NCBI GenBank assembly: GCA_964640525.1 | Contig: CAZXGS010000025.1 | Coordinates: 1 to 41,108, forward strand | DNA length: 41,108 nucleotides | Source: SZAS-103 sp964640525 | Lineage (GTDB): Bacteria; Pseudomonadota; Gammaproteobacteria; Xanthomonadales; Xanthomonadaceae | Direction of reading: 5' to 3' | In this document: positions 25,566 to 36,817 of the stretch, piece after piece | Layout of the letters: each line of letters starts with the position of its first letter | Numbering within the stretch: position 1 is the first letter of the stretch | Notes under the pieces: model-generated | What the model was told of the DNA's origin: nothing | Database searches by the model: none | What the model saw: only the letters and a program-made list of their open reading frames with translations | Program-made: the position numbers and the translations under genes

Positions 25566-25811
25566 CATCAAGCATCCGTTCCGCCATCCGGGCTGCGCCG
25601 AGATGACGGTGCAGGAATTCATGGCCCGCAGACATTGCTGCGCCAATCTGCGCGTCGCCAGTGCCGGGGACGGACGCGAAGTGCTGCAAATGCCCCCGTG
25701 CGCAAGCGTGCGAAGGAATCGCTTGACGGGTCAGCGGCCAGCCGGCGCGGGTAGCGATTCGGCCGATGAATGACGACCAGGAATCCACCCGCTCACGCCC
25801 GTCCGGGCTCC

Positions 25812-26729
25812 CTACTCGTTCGCCACCCCATGCGGCACATGCCCGGCGGCGACATGCTGGCGGGCGTTGTCGATGTTGCGCTGGGAGTCGTCGAAGAAGA
25901 TGTCGGCGCCGAACGCACGCAGGAACGGCCCCTTGTCGCGGCCGCCGAGGAACAGCGCCTCGTCCAGGCGCACGCCCCATTCGCGCAAGGTCAGGATCAG
26001 GCGCTTGTGCGCGGGTGCCGAGCGCGCGGTGACCAACGCGGTGCGGAGCGGGCAATCCTCGGCAGGGAACGCCCGCTGCAGGCGATGCAGCGCGGCCAGG
26101 AAGCCCTTGAACGGGCCACCCGACATCGGCGTGTGCGCCATTTCGGCCTCGTTGCGCGAGAACGCATCCAGCCCCTGTTCGTTGGCGATGCGCTGGGATT
26201 CGTCGCCGAAGATCACCGCGTCGCCGTCGAAGGCGATCCGCAATTGCTGGTGCTGTTGCGAATCCGCCTTCGCGTCGCCCTCACGCGAGGGCAGGATGGT
26301 CGCCGCCGCCACCCCGCGCTCGAGCGCGCGCCGCACCGAGGCCGGATTGGCGGACAGGAACAGGTGCGCGCCGAACGGCTCGATGTAGGGGTCGGTCGGT
26401 TCGCCAGCCGTGAACACCGCGCGCACGATGCCGAGCCCGTAATGCTCGATCGAATTGAAGATGCGCAACCCGGTGTCGGAGGAATTGCGCGAGAGCAGGA
26501 TCACCTCGGCGCGCGGCGCGTCGGCAGGCGCGCCATCGTTGAGCGCGGCCAGCTTGCGCACCAGCCCGAAGGCGATGCCTGGCGCGAGCACCTCGTCCTC
26601 GCGCGTGCGCTGGAACTGCGCGTAGGCCTGCACGCCGTCACGCTCGAACACGCCGTGGCTGTCTTCCAGGTCGAACAGCGCGCGCGAGGTGATGGCGACG
26701 ACGAGATGGCCGGAAGCGGGCGTTTGCAT
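25812..26729 (-). CDS. 5'-nucleotidase of the cN-I (NT5C1) type
   Basis: A 305-residue cytoplasmic protein of the 5'-nucleotidase family related to cytosolic nucleotidase I, which dephosphorylates nucleoside monophosphates. Conserved stretches are LVVAITSRALFDLEDSH, VILLSRNSSDTGLRIFNSI and IAFDGDAVIFGDESQRI, the last a HAD-like aspartate motif. ATG 26729 is preferred because GATACT ends six bases before it, like the other leaderless genes here; ATG 26747 is possible. It converges with the phosphatase gene and diverges from the sulfotransferase. The gap 25566-25811 shows no gene. Confidence 0.85.
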   Translation of the reverse strand: MQTPASGHLVVAITSRALFDLEDSHGVFERDGVQAYAQFQRTREDEVLAPGIAFGLVRKLAALNDGAPADAPRAEVILLSRNSSDTGLRIFNSIEHYGLGIVRAVFTAGEPTDPYIEPFGAHLFLSANPASVRRALERGVAAATILPSREGDAKADSQQHQQLRIAFDGDAVIFGDESQRIANEQGLDAFSRNEAEMAHTPMSGGPFKGFLAALHRLQRAFPAEDCPLRTALVTARSAPAHKRLILTLREWGVRLDEALFLGGRDKGPFLRAFGADIFFDDSQRNIDNARQHVAAGHVPHGVANE

Positions 26730-26924
26730 GGACACAGTATCGGGCATGCCGGTCTCGCCACGCGAGACACCCCGCACGACCGCCGCGCGCTTTCCGATCC
26801 CGACGAACGGATGCCGCGCAGGCAAAGATCCTGTTAATGTCCGGCGTGCTCCAATCCGCCCGCTGCAGCCAGCCGATCCCCCGCCACGACCACGCGCGGC
26901 ACGCACGCCGCAGGACAGGCCCGC

Positions 26925-28661
26925 ATGCCCTCCACCGGCACGGACGCAAGCAAGGGCATGCAACTGGCCCGCGAGGGTCGCTTCGCCGAGGCGCTGCCGT
27001 ACCTCGAACGCGCCAATCTGGCCGCGCCCGCGGACGTGCCGGTGCTCAACGCGGTCGGCAACCTGCTGGTCCTGGCTGGACGGGGCAACGACGCGCAGCA
27101 GCGATACCGCGCCGCTGCGGAGCGGCTGCCGGACGACCTGAAGCTGCTGTGCGGCTGGGCTCGGGTCAGCCTGATGATGCGTCTTCCCGCGCAGGCGGTG
27201 GAATGCTTCACCCAGGCGCTGGCCAGCCAGCGCAACTGTGGCAACCCCGGCGGCTGGCTGGAGAGCATCCTGTTCGAGGTCGCCGAGCCGGAAACGGCCG
27301 CCGGAGTCACCACCGAACTGGTCGCACGCCAGCCCGGACACTCCGGGCTGCGCGCGGTGCATGCCAAGATGCTGCTGGCCTGCGAACGCCTGGACGAGGC
27401 GCGCGCGGCGCTGGAGGCCTACGCGGCGATGTGCCCGCACGATGATTGGGTGCGGGTGGAACTGGGCGGCCTGGCGACCGGGCGTGGCGATACGGCGTCG
27501 GCCCGGGCGCATTTTCGTGCCGTACACGCGCACGATCCGAACAATCCCGACGCGCTCTGGGGCCTTGCCGAACTGGATGGCTTCCGCCCACCGCCGCAGG
27601 TGCTGGCGGCGATCCGCCGTGCCATCGCGCTCAAACCGTCGCTGCGTGCGCAGGCGCGGCTGCACGAGACGCTCGCGCGCTGCCACGATCATGCCGACGA
27701 GTTTCCCGCGGCCTGGCGGCATGCCGCACGCGCCAACGCGATGCATGTCCAGGCCACGCCCGAACATCTGCGCTACCAGCCGGCGCAGCACGAGGCGCGG
27801 ATCGACATCCTGCTCCGGCATTACGACCGCGCGCAGCACGAGCGCCTGGCAAATTCTGGCAACCCCGATCCGCGCCCGTTGTTCATCGTCGGCCTGCCGC
27901 GCTCGGGCACGACCCTGCTCGAACGCATGCTCGCCAGTCATCCGCGGATCGTCGGCGTGGGCGAACAACGACTGGCCGAAGCCGGCTGGCGACGCGCACT
28001 GGCGGCCTGCGCGCAGGATCACGCCGCGCTGATGGGACCGGCGGTCACCGCCGCCTCCGCGTGGCACCTGCAGGGGCTGGAACAACGCGTCCGCAACCTC
28101 GGCCTGGATCGCCATGCCGAGCGCATCGTCGACAAGCTGCCGGACAATTACCTGATGGCCGGCTGGCTGGCGATGGCGTTCCCGCGTGCAACGATCGTGC
28201 ACATCCAACGCGATCCCCGGGATGTCGCGCTCTCGTGCTGGTTCTGCCAGTTTGGCGCCGACGCGCAGTGGATCAACGAACTGCGTCACATCGCCCATCG
28301 CATCGAGCAGCACCGGCGGCTGCTGCGCCACTGGCGCGCGGTGCTTGGCGAGCGCATGGTCGAATTGCGCTACGAGGATCTGGTTGCCGCGCCGGCAACG
28401 CAGGTGCGCCGCGTCCTCGATGCGGCGGGCATGGATTGGCACCCGGACGTCCTGTCGTTTGCCGAACGCGCCGGCTACGTCACCACCGCCAGCCGCATGC
28501 AGGTACGCGAGTCGATCCACGCACGCAGCCAGGGCCGCTGGCGCCACTATGCGGTCGCGCTGGAACCGATCCTTGCCCGCCTGGAAACGATCGCGCAGCA
28601 GGATGCGGCCGAGACCGACATGATGGAACCGCCGCAGGCAGTGGCGCTCACCGAGCCGTGA
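26925..28661 (+). CDS. TPR-domain sulfotransferase
   Basis: A 578-residue two-part protein. Residues about 1-290 are tetratricopeptide-like repeats (GRFAEALPYLERANLAAPAD and similar units). Residues about 320-570 form a PAPS-dependent sulfotransferase: the 5'-phosphosulfate loop is GLPRSGTTLLERML and the 3'-phosphate motif is IQRDPRDVALSC. The fusion resembles bacterial TPR-sulfotransferases, whose acceptors are mostly unknown; tyrosylprotein or glycan sulfation are candidates. No signal peptide. It is divergent from the 5'-nucleotidase; PAPS-using enzymes release 3'-phosphoadenosine phosphate, but a link to that nucleotidase is speculation. Confidence 0.87.
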   Translation: MPSTGTDASKGMQLAREGRFAEALPYLERANLAAPADVPVLNAVGNLLVLAGRGNDAQQRYRAAAERLPDDLKLLCGWARVSLMMRLPAQAVECFTQALASQRNCGNPGGWLESILFEVAEPETAAGVTTELVARQPGHSGLRAVHAKMLLACERLDEARAALEAYAAMCPHDDWVRVELGGLATGRGDTASARAHFRAVHAHDPNNPDALWGLAELDGFRPPPQVLAAIRRAIALKPSLRAQARLHETLARCHDHADEFPAAWRHAARANAMHVQATPEHLRYQPAQHEARIDILLRHYDRAQHERLANSGNPDPRPLFIVGLPRSGTTLLERMLASHPRIVGVGEQRLAEAGWRRALAACAQDHAALMGPAVTAASAWHLQGLEQRVRNLGLDRHAERIVDKLPDNYLMAGWLAMAFPRATIVHIQRDPRDVALSCWFCQFGADAQWINELRHIAHRIEQHRRLLRHWRAVLGERMVELRYEDLVAAPATQVRRVLDAAGMDWHPDVLSFAERAGYVTTASRMQVRESIHARSQGRWRHYAVALEPILARLETIAQQDAAETDMMEPPQAVALTEP

Positions 28662-28679
28662 TGCCGACCCTTGGCGCCT

Positions 28680-29450
28680 TCAGCCGACGAACTGTTCGGC
28701 GATGATGCGTTCTTCGAGGTTGTGTTCGGGGTCGAACAACAGCGTCACCGCGTGCTCGCGCGACTCGCGCACCACCACCTCCACCACCTCGCGGACCTCG
28801 TGGGAATCCGCGGTGGCACTCATCGGCCGCTTGTCCGGATCGAGCACCTCGAAGCGCAGTTCGGTGTCGGCGCGCAGCAGGGCACCGCGCCAGCGCCGCG
28901 GACGGAATGCGGCGATCGGGGTCAGCGCGATCACGTTCGAACCCAACGGCAGGATCGGCCCGTGGGCGGAGAAGTTGTAGGCGGTGCTGCCGGCCGGCGT
29001 GGCCACCAGCACGCCATCGCAGACCAGCTCGTCCAGCCGCACGCGATCGTTGAGGTGAATGCGCAAGTGCGCCGCCTGGCGGGTCTGCCGCAACAGCGAG
29101 ACCTCGTTGTAGGCCAGCATCGTCACGTTCGCGCCGGACTCGGTGATCGCCTTCATCTCCAGCGGATGCAGGTGGGCGGGGTGCGCTCCAGCGATGCGTT
29201 CGAGCAGGCCTTCGGGCTCGAAGTGGTTCATCAGAAAGCCCACCGAGCCCAGCTTCATCCCGTAAACCGGCAACCCGAGCGGCCCGTAACGATGCAGGGT
29301 ATGCAGCATGAACCCGTCACCGCCGAGCGCACACAACACCTGCGCCTCGGCCGGCTCCACGCGCCCATGGCGTGCCTGCAACTCAGCTTGCGCAGCCTGC
29401 GCCTCGGCGGTACGGCTGGCGAGGAAGGCGATGCGGGGGGACGTGGTCAT
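28680..29450 (-). CDS. nadK: NAD kinase
   Basis: A 256-residue ATP-NAD kinase that makes NADP. The diagnostic GGDG is in LCALGGDGFML, followed by NEVSLLR and TPAGSTAYNFSAHGP. I chose ATG 29450 (MTTSPRIAFLASRTAEA); an upstream TTG/ATG frame would add a non-conserved leader. It is of the short type (about 256 residues, rather than 290 as in E. coli). It converges with the sulfotransferase gene, 18 bases between stops. It lies 8 kb from the kynurenine genes that can supply quinolinate for NAD. Confidence 0.95.
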   Translation of the reverse strand: MTTSPRIAFLASRTAEAQAAQAELQARHGRVEPAEAQVLCALGGDGFMLHTLHRYGPLGLPVYGMKLGSVGFLMNHFEPEGLLERIAGAHPAHLHPLEMKAITESGANVTMLAYNEVSLLRQTRQAAHLRIHLNDRVRLDELVCDGVLVATPAGSTAYNFSAHGPILPLGSNVIALTPIAAFRPRRWRGALLRADTELRFEVLDPDKRPMSATADSHEVREVVEVVVRESREHAVTLLFDPEHNLEERIIAEQFVG

Positions 29451-29560
29451 CGGCGTCTCCGGACGATGCGCGGAGCATAGCAATCCGGCACACCGTGCGG
29501 CATCACCTCACGTCGTGATTGCAGTGCGGCGAAATGCCTGCGTCCACGCACCAACCGTCC

Positions 29561-29770
29561 GTGGTTCGACAGGCTCACCACGAACGGATCCTTCGATCGG
29601 CTCACCACGGACGGGATCCATCACTCCGTTCGCCCTGAGCCTGTCGAAGGGCGCCTCCGGAAACCACAAAACGCGCGGACCCAATCGCCAAACCCGGCTC
29701 ACGCTGGCGCGCCCCGCACGCCAGCCCCAAAAAATCCGTTCGCCCTGAGCCTGTCGAAGGGCACCCCGGA
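29561..29770. repeat. REP modules in the nadK-gdh gap
   Basis: Several REP-like units of the same sequence class as the 10.6-kb array: GGTTCGACAGGCTCACCACG (from about 29572), a degenerate copy near 29592, and two nearly identical TCCGTTCGCCCTGAGCCTGT modules (from about 29625 and 29739). They fill most of the 460-base gap 29451-29910, where I see no gene. Confidence 0.82.
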
Positions 29771-29910
29771 AACCGCAAAGAACGCGGTTCCTTTCACCAG
29801 ACTCGGGACAGGCTCGCGCGCCACGCAAGGCAACATCGAAAGCCTGCACGCAGGCACCCCTCGCTTCGCCGCAGGCAAAGACAAGGGGTCGCCGTCTGCG
29901 CCTCAGCCCA

Positions 29911-32900
29911 TCACCCGCGCGAGGCCAGTTGCGATAGGCGCTGTACCGCCACCGTGGCCGTCGGGTAGTCCAGCGTCTTCTGCGCCGCCAGCTCCGCCAG
30001 CATCGCCAAGGTGAAGCGCTGCGACTCGTCGCCGCGTTCCGTCCACGCCCTGACCTTGGCATCGGCGTCGCCGCCGGGCATGCCCAGCGCCTCGTCCACC
30101 AGCACGCGCTGATGGTTGGCCAGTTCCTCGCGCAGCATGCTGCGCGCCACCGCGTGCCAACGGCCATCGACCTTGAGCGCGTCGATCTGCCCGCCGAGCC
30201 ACGGCAGGTTGAGGGCGTCGCCGAGGCGGAAGTAAACCCGCGCCACGTCGATCACTTTCAACTTGCGCGCGCGCGCCAGCTCGATGATGTCCGCGCACGG
30301 GCCAAGGTAAGGCAGCGCCGCCAGTTGACCCGCCAGTTCGTCCGACAGGCCCTTGTCCTTCCAGTCGCGCAGGCTGGCCACGTAGCCCGGCCGCTGCGAG
30401 TCGGGCAGGATGCCGGAGCCGGCACGGATGTCGCGGAAGCCGTCGTGGTAGCGCTCCACCGCGGTGGCGATGTCGGGGATCGCGCCAGGGCGCGCCAGCA
30501 ACCAGCGCGTGAAGCTGCGTTGCAGGTTCCAGATCACCAGCAGCGCATCCACCTGCACTGCCTCCGGCACCTTGCCGTCCAGAGCGTCGATCTGCGCCCA
30601 CAGCGCGCGCGCCTCCAGGGTCTCGCGGGTGATGGTGAAGGCCTTGGCGACTTCGCCCGGCGAGCGCCCGCTGTCCTCCTGCATGCGCAACATGAAGGTC
30701 GCGCCGGCGCGATTGATGATCGAGTTGGTCACCACCGTGGCGATGATCTCGCGGCGCAGGCGATGGCGCTGCATGTTGTCGCGGAACTTCTCGCGCAACG
30801 GTGCCGGAAAGTAGCGCGAAAGCTCGGCCGACAGGTAAGCGTCCTCCGGCACGTCCGAGGCAAGCAACTGTTGGAACACCACGATCTTGGCGTACGAAAG
30901 CAGGATCGCCAGCTCCGGCCGGGTCAGGCCCTGCCCCAGCGCCTTGCGGTCGGCGATCTCGGCATCCGAGGGCAGGAACTCGATCTGCCGATCCAGCAGG
31001 CCCTGCTTCTCCAGCGTGCGGATGAAGTGCTGCTTGGAACCGATGCGCGACACGCTCATCCGCTCCATCAGGCTCAGGGTCTGGTTCTGGCGGTAGTTGT
31101 CCACCAGCACCAGGCCGCCGACCTCGTCGGTCATCTTCGCCAGCAAGGCGTTGCGCTTGGCCTCGGTCAGCTCGCCGCGCTGCACTGCGTCGTTGAGCAG
31201 GATCTTGATGTTCACCTCGTGGTCGGAGGTGTCCACGCCGGCGGAGTTGTCGATGAAGTCGGTGTTCAGCCGCACGCCGTTGCGCGCCGCCTCGATGCGC
31301 CCGCGCTGCGTGCAGCCCAGGTTACCGCCCTCGCCCACCATCTTGCAGCGCAGCTCGTTGCCACTAATGCGCAGGGCGTTGTTGGCGCGGTCGCCGACGT
31401 CGGCGTGGGTTTCGGTGGAGGCCTTGACGTAGGTACCGATGCCGCCGTTCCACAGCAGGTCCACCGGCGCCTTGAGGATCGCCGACATCAACTCCGCCGG
31501 GGTCAGATGCTCGACGCCTTCGGCGATGTCCAGCGCCGCGCGTACCTGCGGGGTGATCTTGATCGACTTGGCGCTGCGCGGATGGATGCCGCCGCCGGCG
31601 CTGATCAAGCCGGCGTCGTAATCCGCCCAGGAAGAGCGCGGCAACTTGAACAGGCGCTCGCGCTCGACGAACGACTTCTCCGCGTCCGGATCCGGGTCCA
31701 GGAAGATGTGGCGATGGTCGAACGCTGCCAGCAGCCGGATGTGGCGCGAGAGCAGCATGCCGTTGCCGAACACGTCGCCGGACATGTCGCCGATGCCCAC
31801 GCAGGTGAAGTCCTCGCTCTGGCAGTCGCGACCGAGCGCGCGGAAGTGGTGCTTGACCGACTCCCACGCGCCCTTGGCGGTGATGCCCATCGCCTTGTGG
31901 TCGTAACCCACCGAGCCGCCGGAGGCGAATGCATCGCCAAGCCAGTAGCCATGTTCGGCGCTGACCGAATTGGCGATGTCGGAGAAGGTCGCGGTGCCCT
32001 TGTCGGCGGCGACGACGAGATAGGGGTCGTCGGCGTCGTGGCGCACCACGTCCTTCGGGTTGACGGTCTTGCCGCCGACGATGTTGTCGGTGATGTCGAG
32101 CAGCCCGTTGATGAACAGCTTGTAGCAGGCGATGCCCTCGGCAAGCTGCGCATCACGGTCGGGCGTGGTCGGCGGACGCTTGACGAAGAAGCCGCCCTTG
32201 GAACCCACCGGCACGATCACCGTGTTCTTCACCATCTGTGCCTTGACCAGGCCCAGCACCTCGGTGCGGAAATCCTCGCGGCGATCCGACCAGCGCAGGC
32301 CGCCACGCGCGACCGGCCCGAAGCGCAGGTGCACGCCCTCGATGCGCGGGGCATACACGAAGATTTCCCGGTACGGGCGCGGCTTGGGCAGGTCGATGAC
32401 CCTGGCGCAGTCGAACTTGTAGCTGATGTACTCGCGCGGCGCGCCGTCGTGCTTCTGGTAGTAACTGGTGCGCAAGGTGGCGTTGATCGCGCCGATGTAG
32501 GCGCGCACGATGCGGTCCTCGTCGAGGCTGGCCACGTTCTCCAGCATCAGCGCCAAGGCATCGTTGCAGGCATCGACCTGGGCGTCGCGATCGAGCGCGC
32601 GCGCATAGGCGACTTCCTCGGTCAGGGTGCCGGCGGCCTGCGCCAGTGCCGGCGGAGTGATCGCTGCCAGCTCGGCCTTGAGTTTCTCGCGCATGGCCTC
32701 GTCGTGGGTGCCGCGGCCGTCCTTGCCGGCGCCGTGCGCGGGGTCGAAGCGCGACTCGAACAATTCCACCAGCAGCCGCGCGATCAGCGGGTAGCGGTTG
32801 AGCGTGGCCTCCATGTAGGTCTGCGAGAACGGCACCCCGGTCTGCAACAGATACTTGCAATAGCCCCGCAGCATCGCGACTTGGCGCCAGTTCAGGCGCG

Positions 32901-34950
32901 CGGTGAGCAGCAGGCGGTTGAAGCCGTCGCTCTCGGCCTTGCCGGCCCAGATGTTCTCGAACGCGTCCTCGAAGGAGGCGCCGACCGCGGCGATCTCGAC
33001 GGCACTGGTGCTGCGCACTTCGAAATCCTGGATGTGCACGATCCTTTCCCCGCCGATCGTGCCTTCGGCCAGGTTGATCTCGAACGGGTGCTCGGAGAGC
33101 ACGCGCAGGCCCATGTTCTCCATCATCGGCAGCGCGTCGGACAGGTCGATCGCATGGCCTGCACGCATCAGCTTGAAGCGCAGGCTGGACGGATCGGCGG
33201 GGTCCTGGTACAGCCGCTGCTCCAGGTCGGCCGGCCCGCCAAGGCGTTCGATCTGGCGCAGGTCCTCGACCACGCCCGCTGGCGTGACCGCCTCGACGTA
33301 ACCGACCGGCAACACCGGGATCCAGCGTGCGGCCAGGCGTGCGCCGGCCGTTTCGCCGTGTGCGGCGATCAGGCGTTCGCGTACCTCGTCGCGCCAGTCG
33401 CGCACGATCGCCGCCATCCTGGCGTCCAGCGCCGCGCTGTCCAGTTCGGCCTTCGCACCGGCCTTGGGGCGCACGATCATGTGGATTTGTGCCAGCGAGG
33501 ACTCGCCCACCAGCAGCGTGGTGTCCACCCGCTCGCCATCGAGGGCCTCGACCAGCATCGCCTCGATGCGCTCGCGCACGAACGTGTTGAAACGGTCACG
33601 CGGAATGTAGGCCAACGCGGAGAAGAACCGGCCGTAGCGGTCGCGACGCAGGAACAGCTTGCTGCGGCCGCGGTCGAGCAGGCCGAGGATGCCCATGCTG
33701 GTGGCCAGCAGGTGCTCGGCGCCGGACTGGAACAATTCGTCCCGCGGCAGGCTCTCCAGGATGTGGCGCAGCGCCTTGCCGTTGTGGCTGGACGGACCGA
33801 AGCCGGAGCGATTCATCACCCGCTCGTAGCGGTCGCGCACGATCGGGATGTCCCACGGCCGGCGACTGTAGGCGCTGGAGGTGTAGAGGCCGATGAAACG
33901 CTGTTCGACCACCGCCCTGCCCTGGTCGTCGTACACCAACACGCCGATGTAATCCATGTAACCGTCGCGGTGGACGGTGGAGCGCGAGTTGGTCTTGGTC
34001 AGGATCAGCGGGTGCACCGCGCCGCCGGGCTGGTGCGCGGCCAATGCGCCGGCCGGACGCGGATGCGAGGGCCGCATGGCACCGCGCAGGATGCCCAGCC
34101 CGCTGCCGTCCACCGCGACCAAGGTCTCGGCCTTGTTCTGGCGCACGACCTTGTATTCGCGGTAGCCGAGGAAGGTGAAGTGATCCTCGGCAGCCCAGCG
34201 CAGGAACGCACGGATTTCGCTGCGGCGGTGTTCGTCCACCGGAAGCGGCCGCATGGTCAGCTCGTCGGCGATCTGCAGCATGCGGTTGCGCATCGATGAC
34301 CAGTCCTCGACGCTGGCACGCACTTCGGCCAGCACCGACACGAGGTTGGCCTGCATTGCCTTGAGTGCATCGCCATCGGCCAGGCGCTCGACTTCCAGGT
34401 GGATGATCGACTCCGGCCTGCCCTCGCCCACCGCGGTGAGTTTGCCGCGCGCATCGCGCGCCACCAGCGGCACCGGGTGCATCAGTTTGGCCACCGTCAG
34501 GCCGTCACGCGTCACCGCCAGCCCGACGCTGTCCACCAGGAACGGCATGTCGTCGTTGATGATCTGGATGGCCGTGGTCGGGGCCGTCCAGCCGTCCTTT
34601 TTCTGATCCGGATTGAACACCCGCACCACCGGCGCGTGCGGCTTGCGGGTGGCCATCAATTCGTACAGGCCGGCCGAAATCGACAACCAGTCGGTCGCGT
34701 CGCGTGCCGCGAGGTCGTCGGCCGCCACGCGATTGAACAGGCGCTCGCAAAAGCGCACGTAGCTGGTGTCCTTGCCGAGCGCACCGCGCTTGGCGGCAGC
34801 CAGCAGTGCCTCCGGATTGGCAGGCAGCACGGCAGCGGGAGCGGGAGCCACCGCCGCGGCGCCAGGGCTTGCAGCAGCCTTTTTGCCGGATGCGGGCTTG
34901 GCGGGTTTGGACGCGGCAGCAGCGGGGGTCTTGCTCTCGGTCTTTTTCAC
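29911..34950 (-). CDS. gdhB: NAD-specific glutamate dehydrogenase, large (GDH180-type)
   Basis: A 1679-residue enzyme that deaminates glutamate to 2-oxoglutarate with NAD. The catalytic domain carries PVGSKGGFFVKRPP with the substrate lysine, and the Rossmann part includes GIGDMSGDVFGNGMLLS and VDLLWNGGIGTYVKA. The N-terminal ACT-like regulatory region starts around FNPDQKKDGW; before it lies a Lys/Ala/Pro-rich tail of about 50 residues, likely disordered. The start is uncertain: GTG 34950 (VKKTESKTP) seems most natural; TTG 34974 would add MARTRRPL. The long open frame on the opposite strand is a shadow. No frameshift seen across 5 kb. Confidence 0.95.
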   Translation of the reverse strand: MKKTESKTPAAAASKPAKPASGKKAAASPGAAAVAPAPAAVLPANPEALLAAAKRGALGKDTSYVRFCERLFNRVAADDLAARDATDWLSISAGLYELMATRKPHAPVVRVFNPDQKKDGWTAPTTAIQIINDDMPFLVDSVGLAVTRDGLTVAKLMHPVPLVARDARGKLTAVGEGRPESIIHLEVERLADGDALKAMQANLVSVLAEVRASVEDWSSMRNRMLQIADELTMRPLPVDEHRRSEIRAFLRWAAEDHFTFLGYREYKVVRQNKAETLVAVDGSGLGILRGAMRPSHPRPAGALAAHQPGGAVHPLILTKTNSRSTVHRDGYMDYIGVLVYDDQGRAVVEQRFIGLYTSSAYSRRPWDIPIVRDRYERVMNRSGFGPSSHNGKALRHILESLPRDELFQSGAEHLLATSMGILGLLDRGRSKLFLRRDRYGRFFSALAYIPRDRFNTFVRERIEAMLVEALDGERVDTTLLVGESSLAQIHMIVRPKAGAKAELDSAALDARMAAIVRDWRDEVRERLIAAHGETAGARLAARWIPVLPVGYVEAVTPAGVVEDLRQIERLGGPADLEQRLYQDPADPSSLRFKLMRAGHAIDLSDALPMMENMGLRVLSEHPFEINLAEGTIGGERIVHIQDFEVRSTSAVEIAAVGASFEDAFENIWAGKAESDGFNRLLLTARLNWRQVAMLRGYCKYLLQTGVPFSQTYMEATLNRYPLIARLLVELFESRFDPAHGAGKDGRGTHDEAMREKLKAELAAITPPALAQAAGTLTEEVAYARALDRDAQVDACNDALALMLENVASLDEDRIVRAYIGAINATLRTSYYQKHDGAPREYISYKFDCARVIDLPKPRPYREIFVYAPRIEGVHLRFGPVARGGLRWSDRREDFRTEVLGLVKAQMVKNTVIVPVGSKGGFFVKRPPTTPDRDAQLAEGIACYKLFINGLLDITDNIVGGKTVNPKDVVRHDADDPYLVVAADKGTATFSDIANSVSAEHGYWLGDAFASGGSVGYDHKAMGITAKGAWESVKHHFRALGRDCQSEDFTCVGIGDMSGDVFGNGMLLSRHIRLLAAFDHRHIFLDPDPDAEKSFVERERLFKLPRSSWADYDAGLISAGGGIHPRSAKSIKITPQVRAALDIAEGVEHLTPAELMSAILKAPVDLLWNGGIGTYVKASTETHADVGDRANNALRISGNELRCKMVGEGGNLGCTQRGRIEAARNGVRLNTDFIDNSAGVDTSDHEVNIKILLNDAVQRGELTEAKRNALLAKMTDEVGGLVLVDNYRQNQTLSLMERMSVSRIGSKQHFIRTLEKQGLLDRQIEFLPSDAEIADRKALGQGLTRPELAILLSYAKIVVFQQLLASDVPEDAYLSAELSRYFPAPLREKFRDNMQRHRLRREIIATVVTNSIINRAGATFMLRMQEDSGRSPGEVAKAFTITRETLEARALWAQIDALDGKVPEAVQVDALLVIWNLQRSFTRWLLARPGAIPDIATAVERYHDGFRDIRAGSGILPDSQRPGYVASLRDWKDKGLSDELAGQLAALPYLGPCADIIELARARKLKVIDVARVYFRLGDALNLPWLGGQIDALKVDGRWHAVARSMLREELANHQRVLVDEALGMPGGDADAKVRAWTERGDESQRFTLAMLAELAAQKTLDYPTATVAVQRLSQLASRG

Positions 34951-34974
34951 GAGGGGTCTTCGGGTGCGGGCCAA

Positions 34975-35381
34975 GCGACCATTTTAGCCATCGCCGTCCT
35001 GAACCGACAGCGACAGCCTCTTCCAACGACACATGAGCCTGAAGAGGGCGGCGTGATTCCAACGGCAGATGAGCTTGAAGGGGGAATGAGGCGGTCATCC
35101 CTGGAGGACGATGGTGACGCTGCACACCCGCACCTTGACCGCGCTGGATGAGGCTCGCGCTTTCCGCTATCTCTCGCGCCATCTCCGAGCCAATGGATGA
35201 CCAGCTTCGCTGTTGAGAAGCTTTTCCGGCTTGCGCCGGGATGACGAGCGGGAGGCGGCGGGTTGCGGGGTGTCGGGCGCTGCGCCATCACGTGGATCTG
35301 GCGCGCTTGCGATCGTCGCAGAACGCGTTCCAGCGTGCGTTACCGCAGTCAAGGCGCTGGAGTTTGGCGTTTCCCCTTGCC
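34975..35381. other. Gap upstream of the glutamate dehydrogenase gene: short direct repeats and a possible micro-ORF
   Basis: Two imperfect 24-bp direct repeats (35021-35044 and 35057-35080, beginning TTCCAACG and ending TTGAAG or CTGAAG) are spaced 36 bases apart. A 29-codon plus-strand ORF at 35111-35200 has GGAGG four bases before its ATG and reads MVTLHTRTLTALDEARAFRY at its start, but I cannot show that it is translated. Otherwise I see no gene. Confidence 0.35.
35226..35252. repeat. Inverted half copy of the 8.4-kb REP palindrome
   Basis: CCGGCTTGCGCCGGGATGAC and the following bases are the reverse complement of the left half of the REP element at 8407-8495 (CTCGTCATCCCGGCGCAAGC). It contains the same CCGGC-TTGC-GCCGG palindrome. 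Confidence 0.7.
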
Positions 35382-35483
<102 letters not shown>

Positions 35484-35527
35484 AGCGCCGCCGCAGGCGG
35501 CGCGCTGGAGCGAGTCGCAGTTCCGCC

Positions 35528-36688
<1,161 letters not shown>

Positions 36689-36817
36689 GGCCTGCCTCGA
36701 TCGCTGACGGGAAAGCGGGGAAGCCGGCAGCGCCCGCGATCGGCCCCGGTCGGGCCGATGCAACGTGCCTTGCGGATTTCACCCGGCCGCACATTGTATG
36801 CGACGCCGGCGATGCGG

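Noticed and set aside
30112..34299. A 1395-codon plus-strand open frame
   Set aside because: It is antisense to the glutamate dehydrogenase gene, is arginine/histidine-rich with no family motifs, and arises from high GC at third codon positions.
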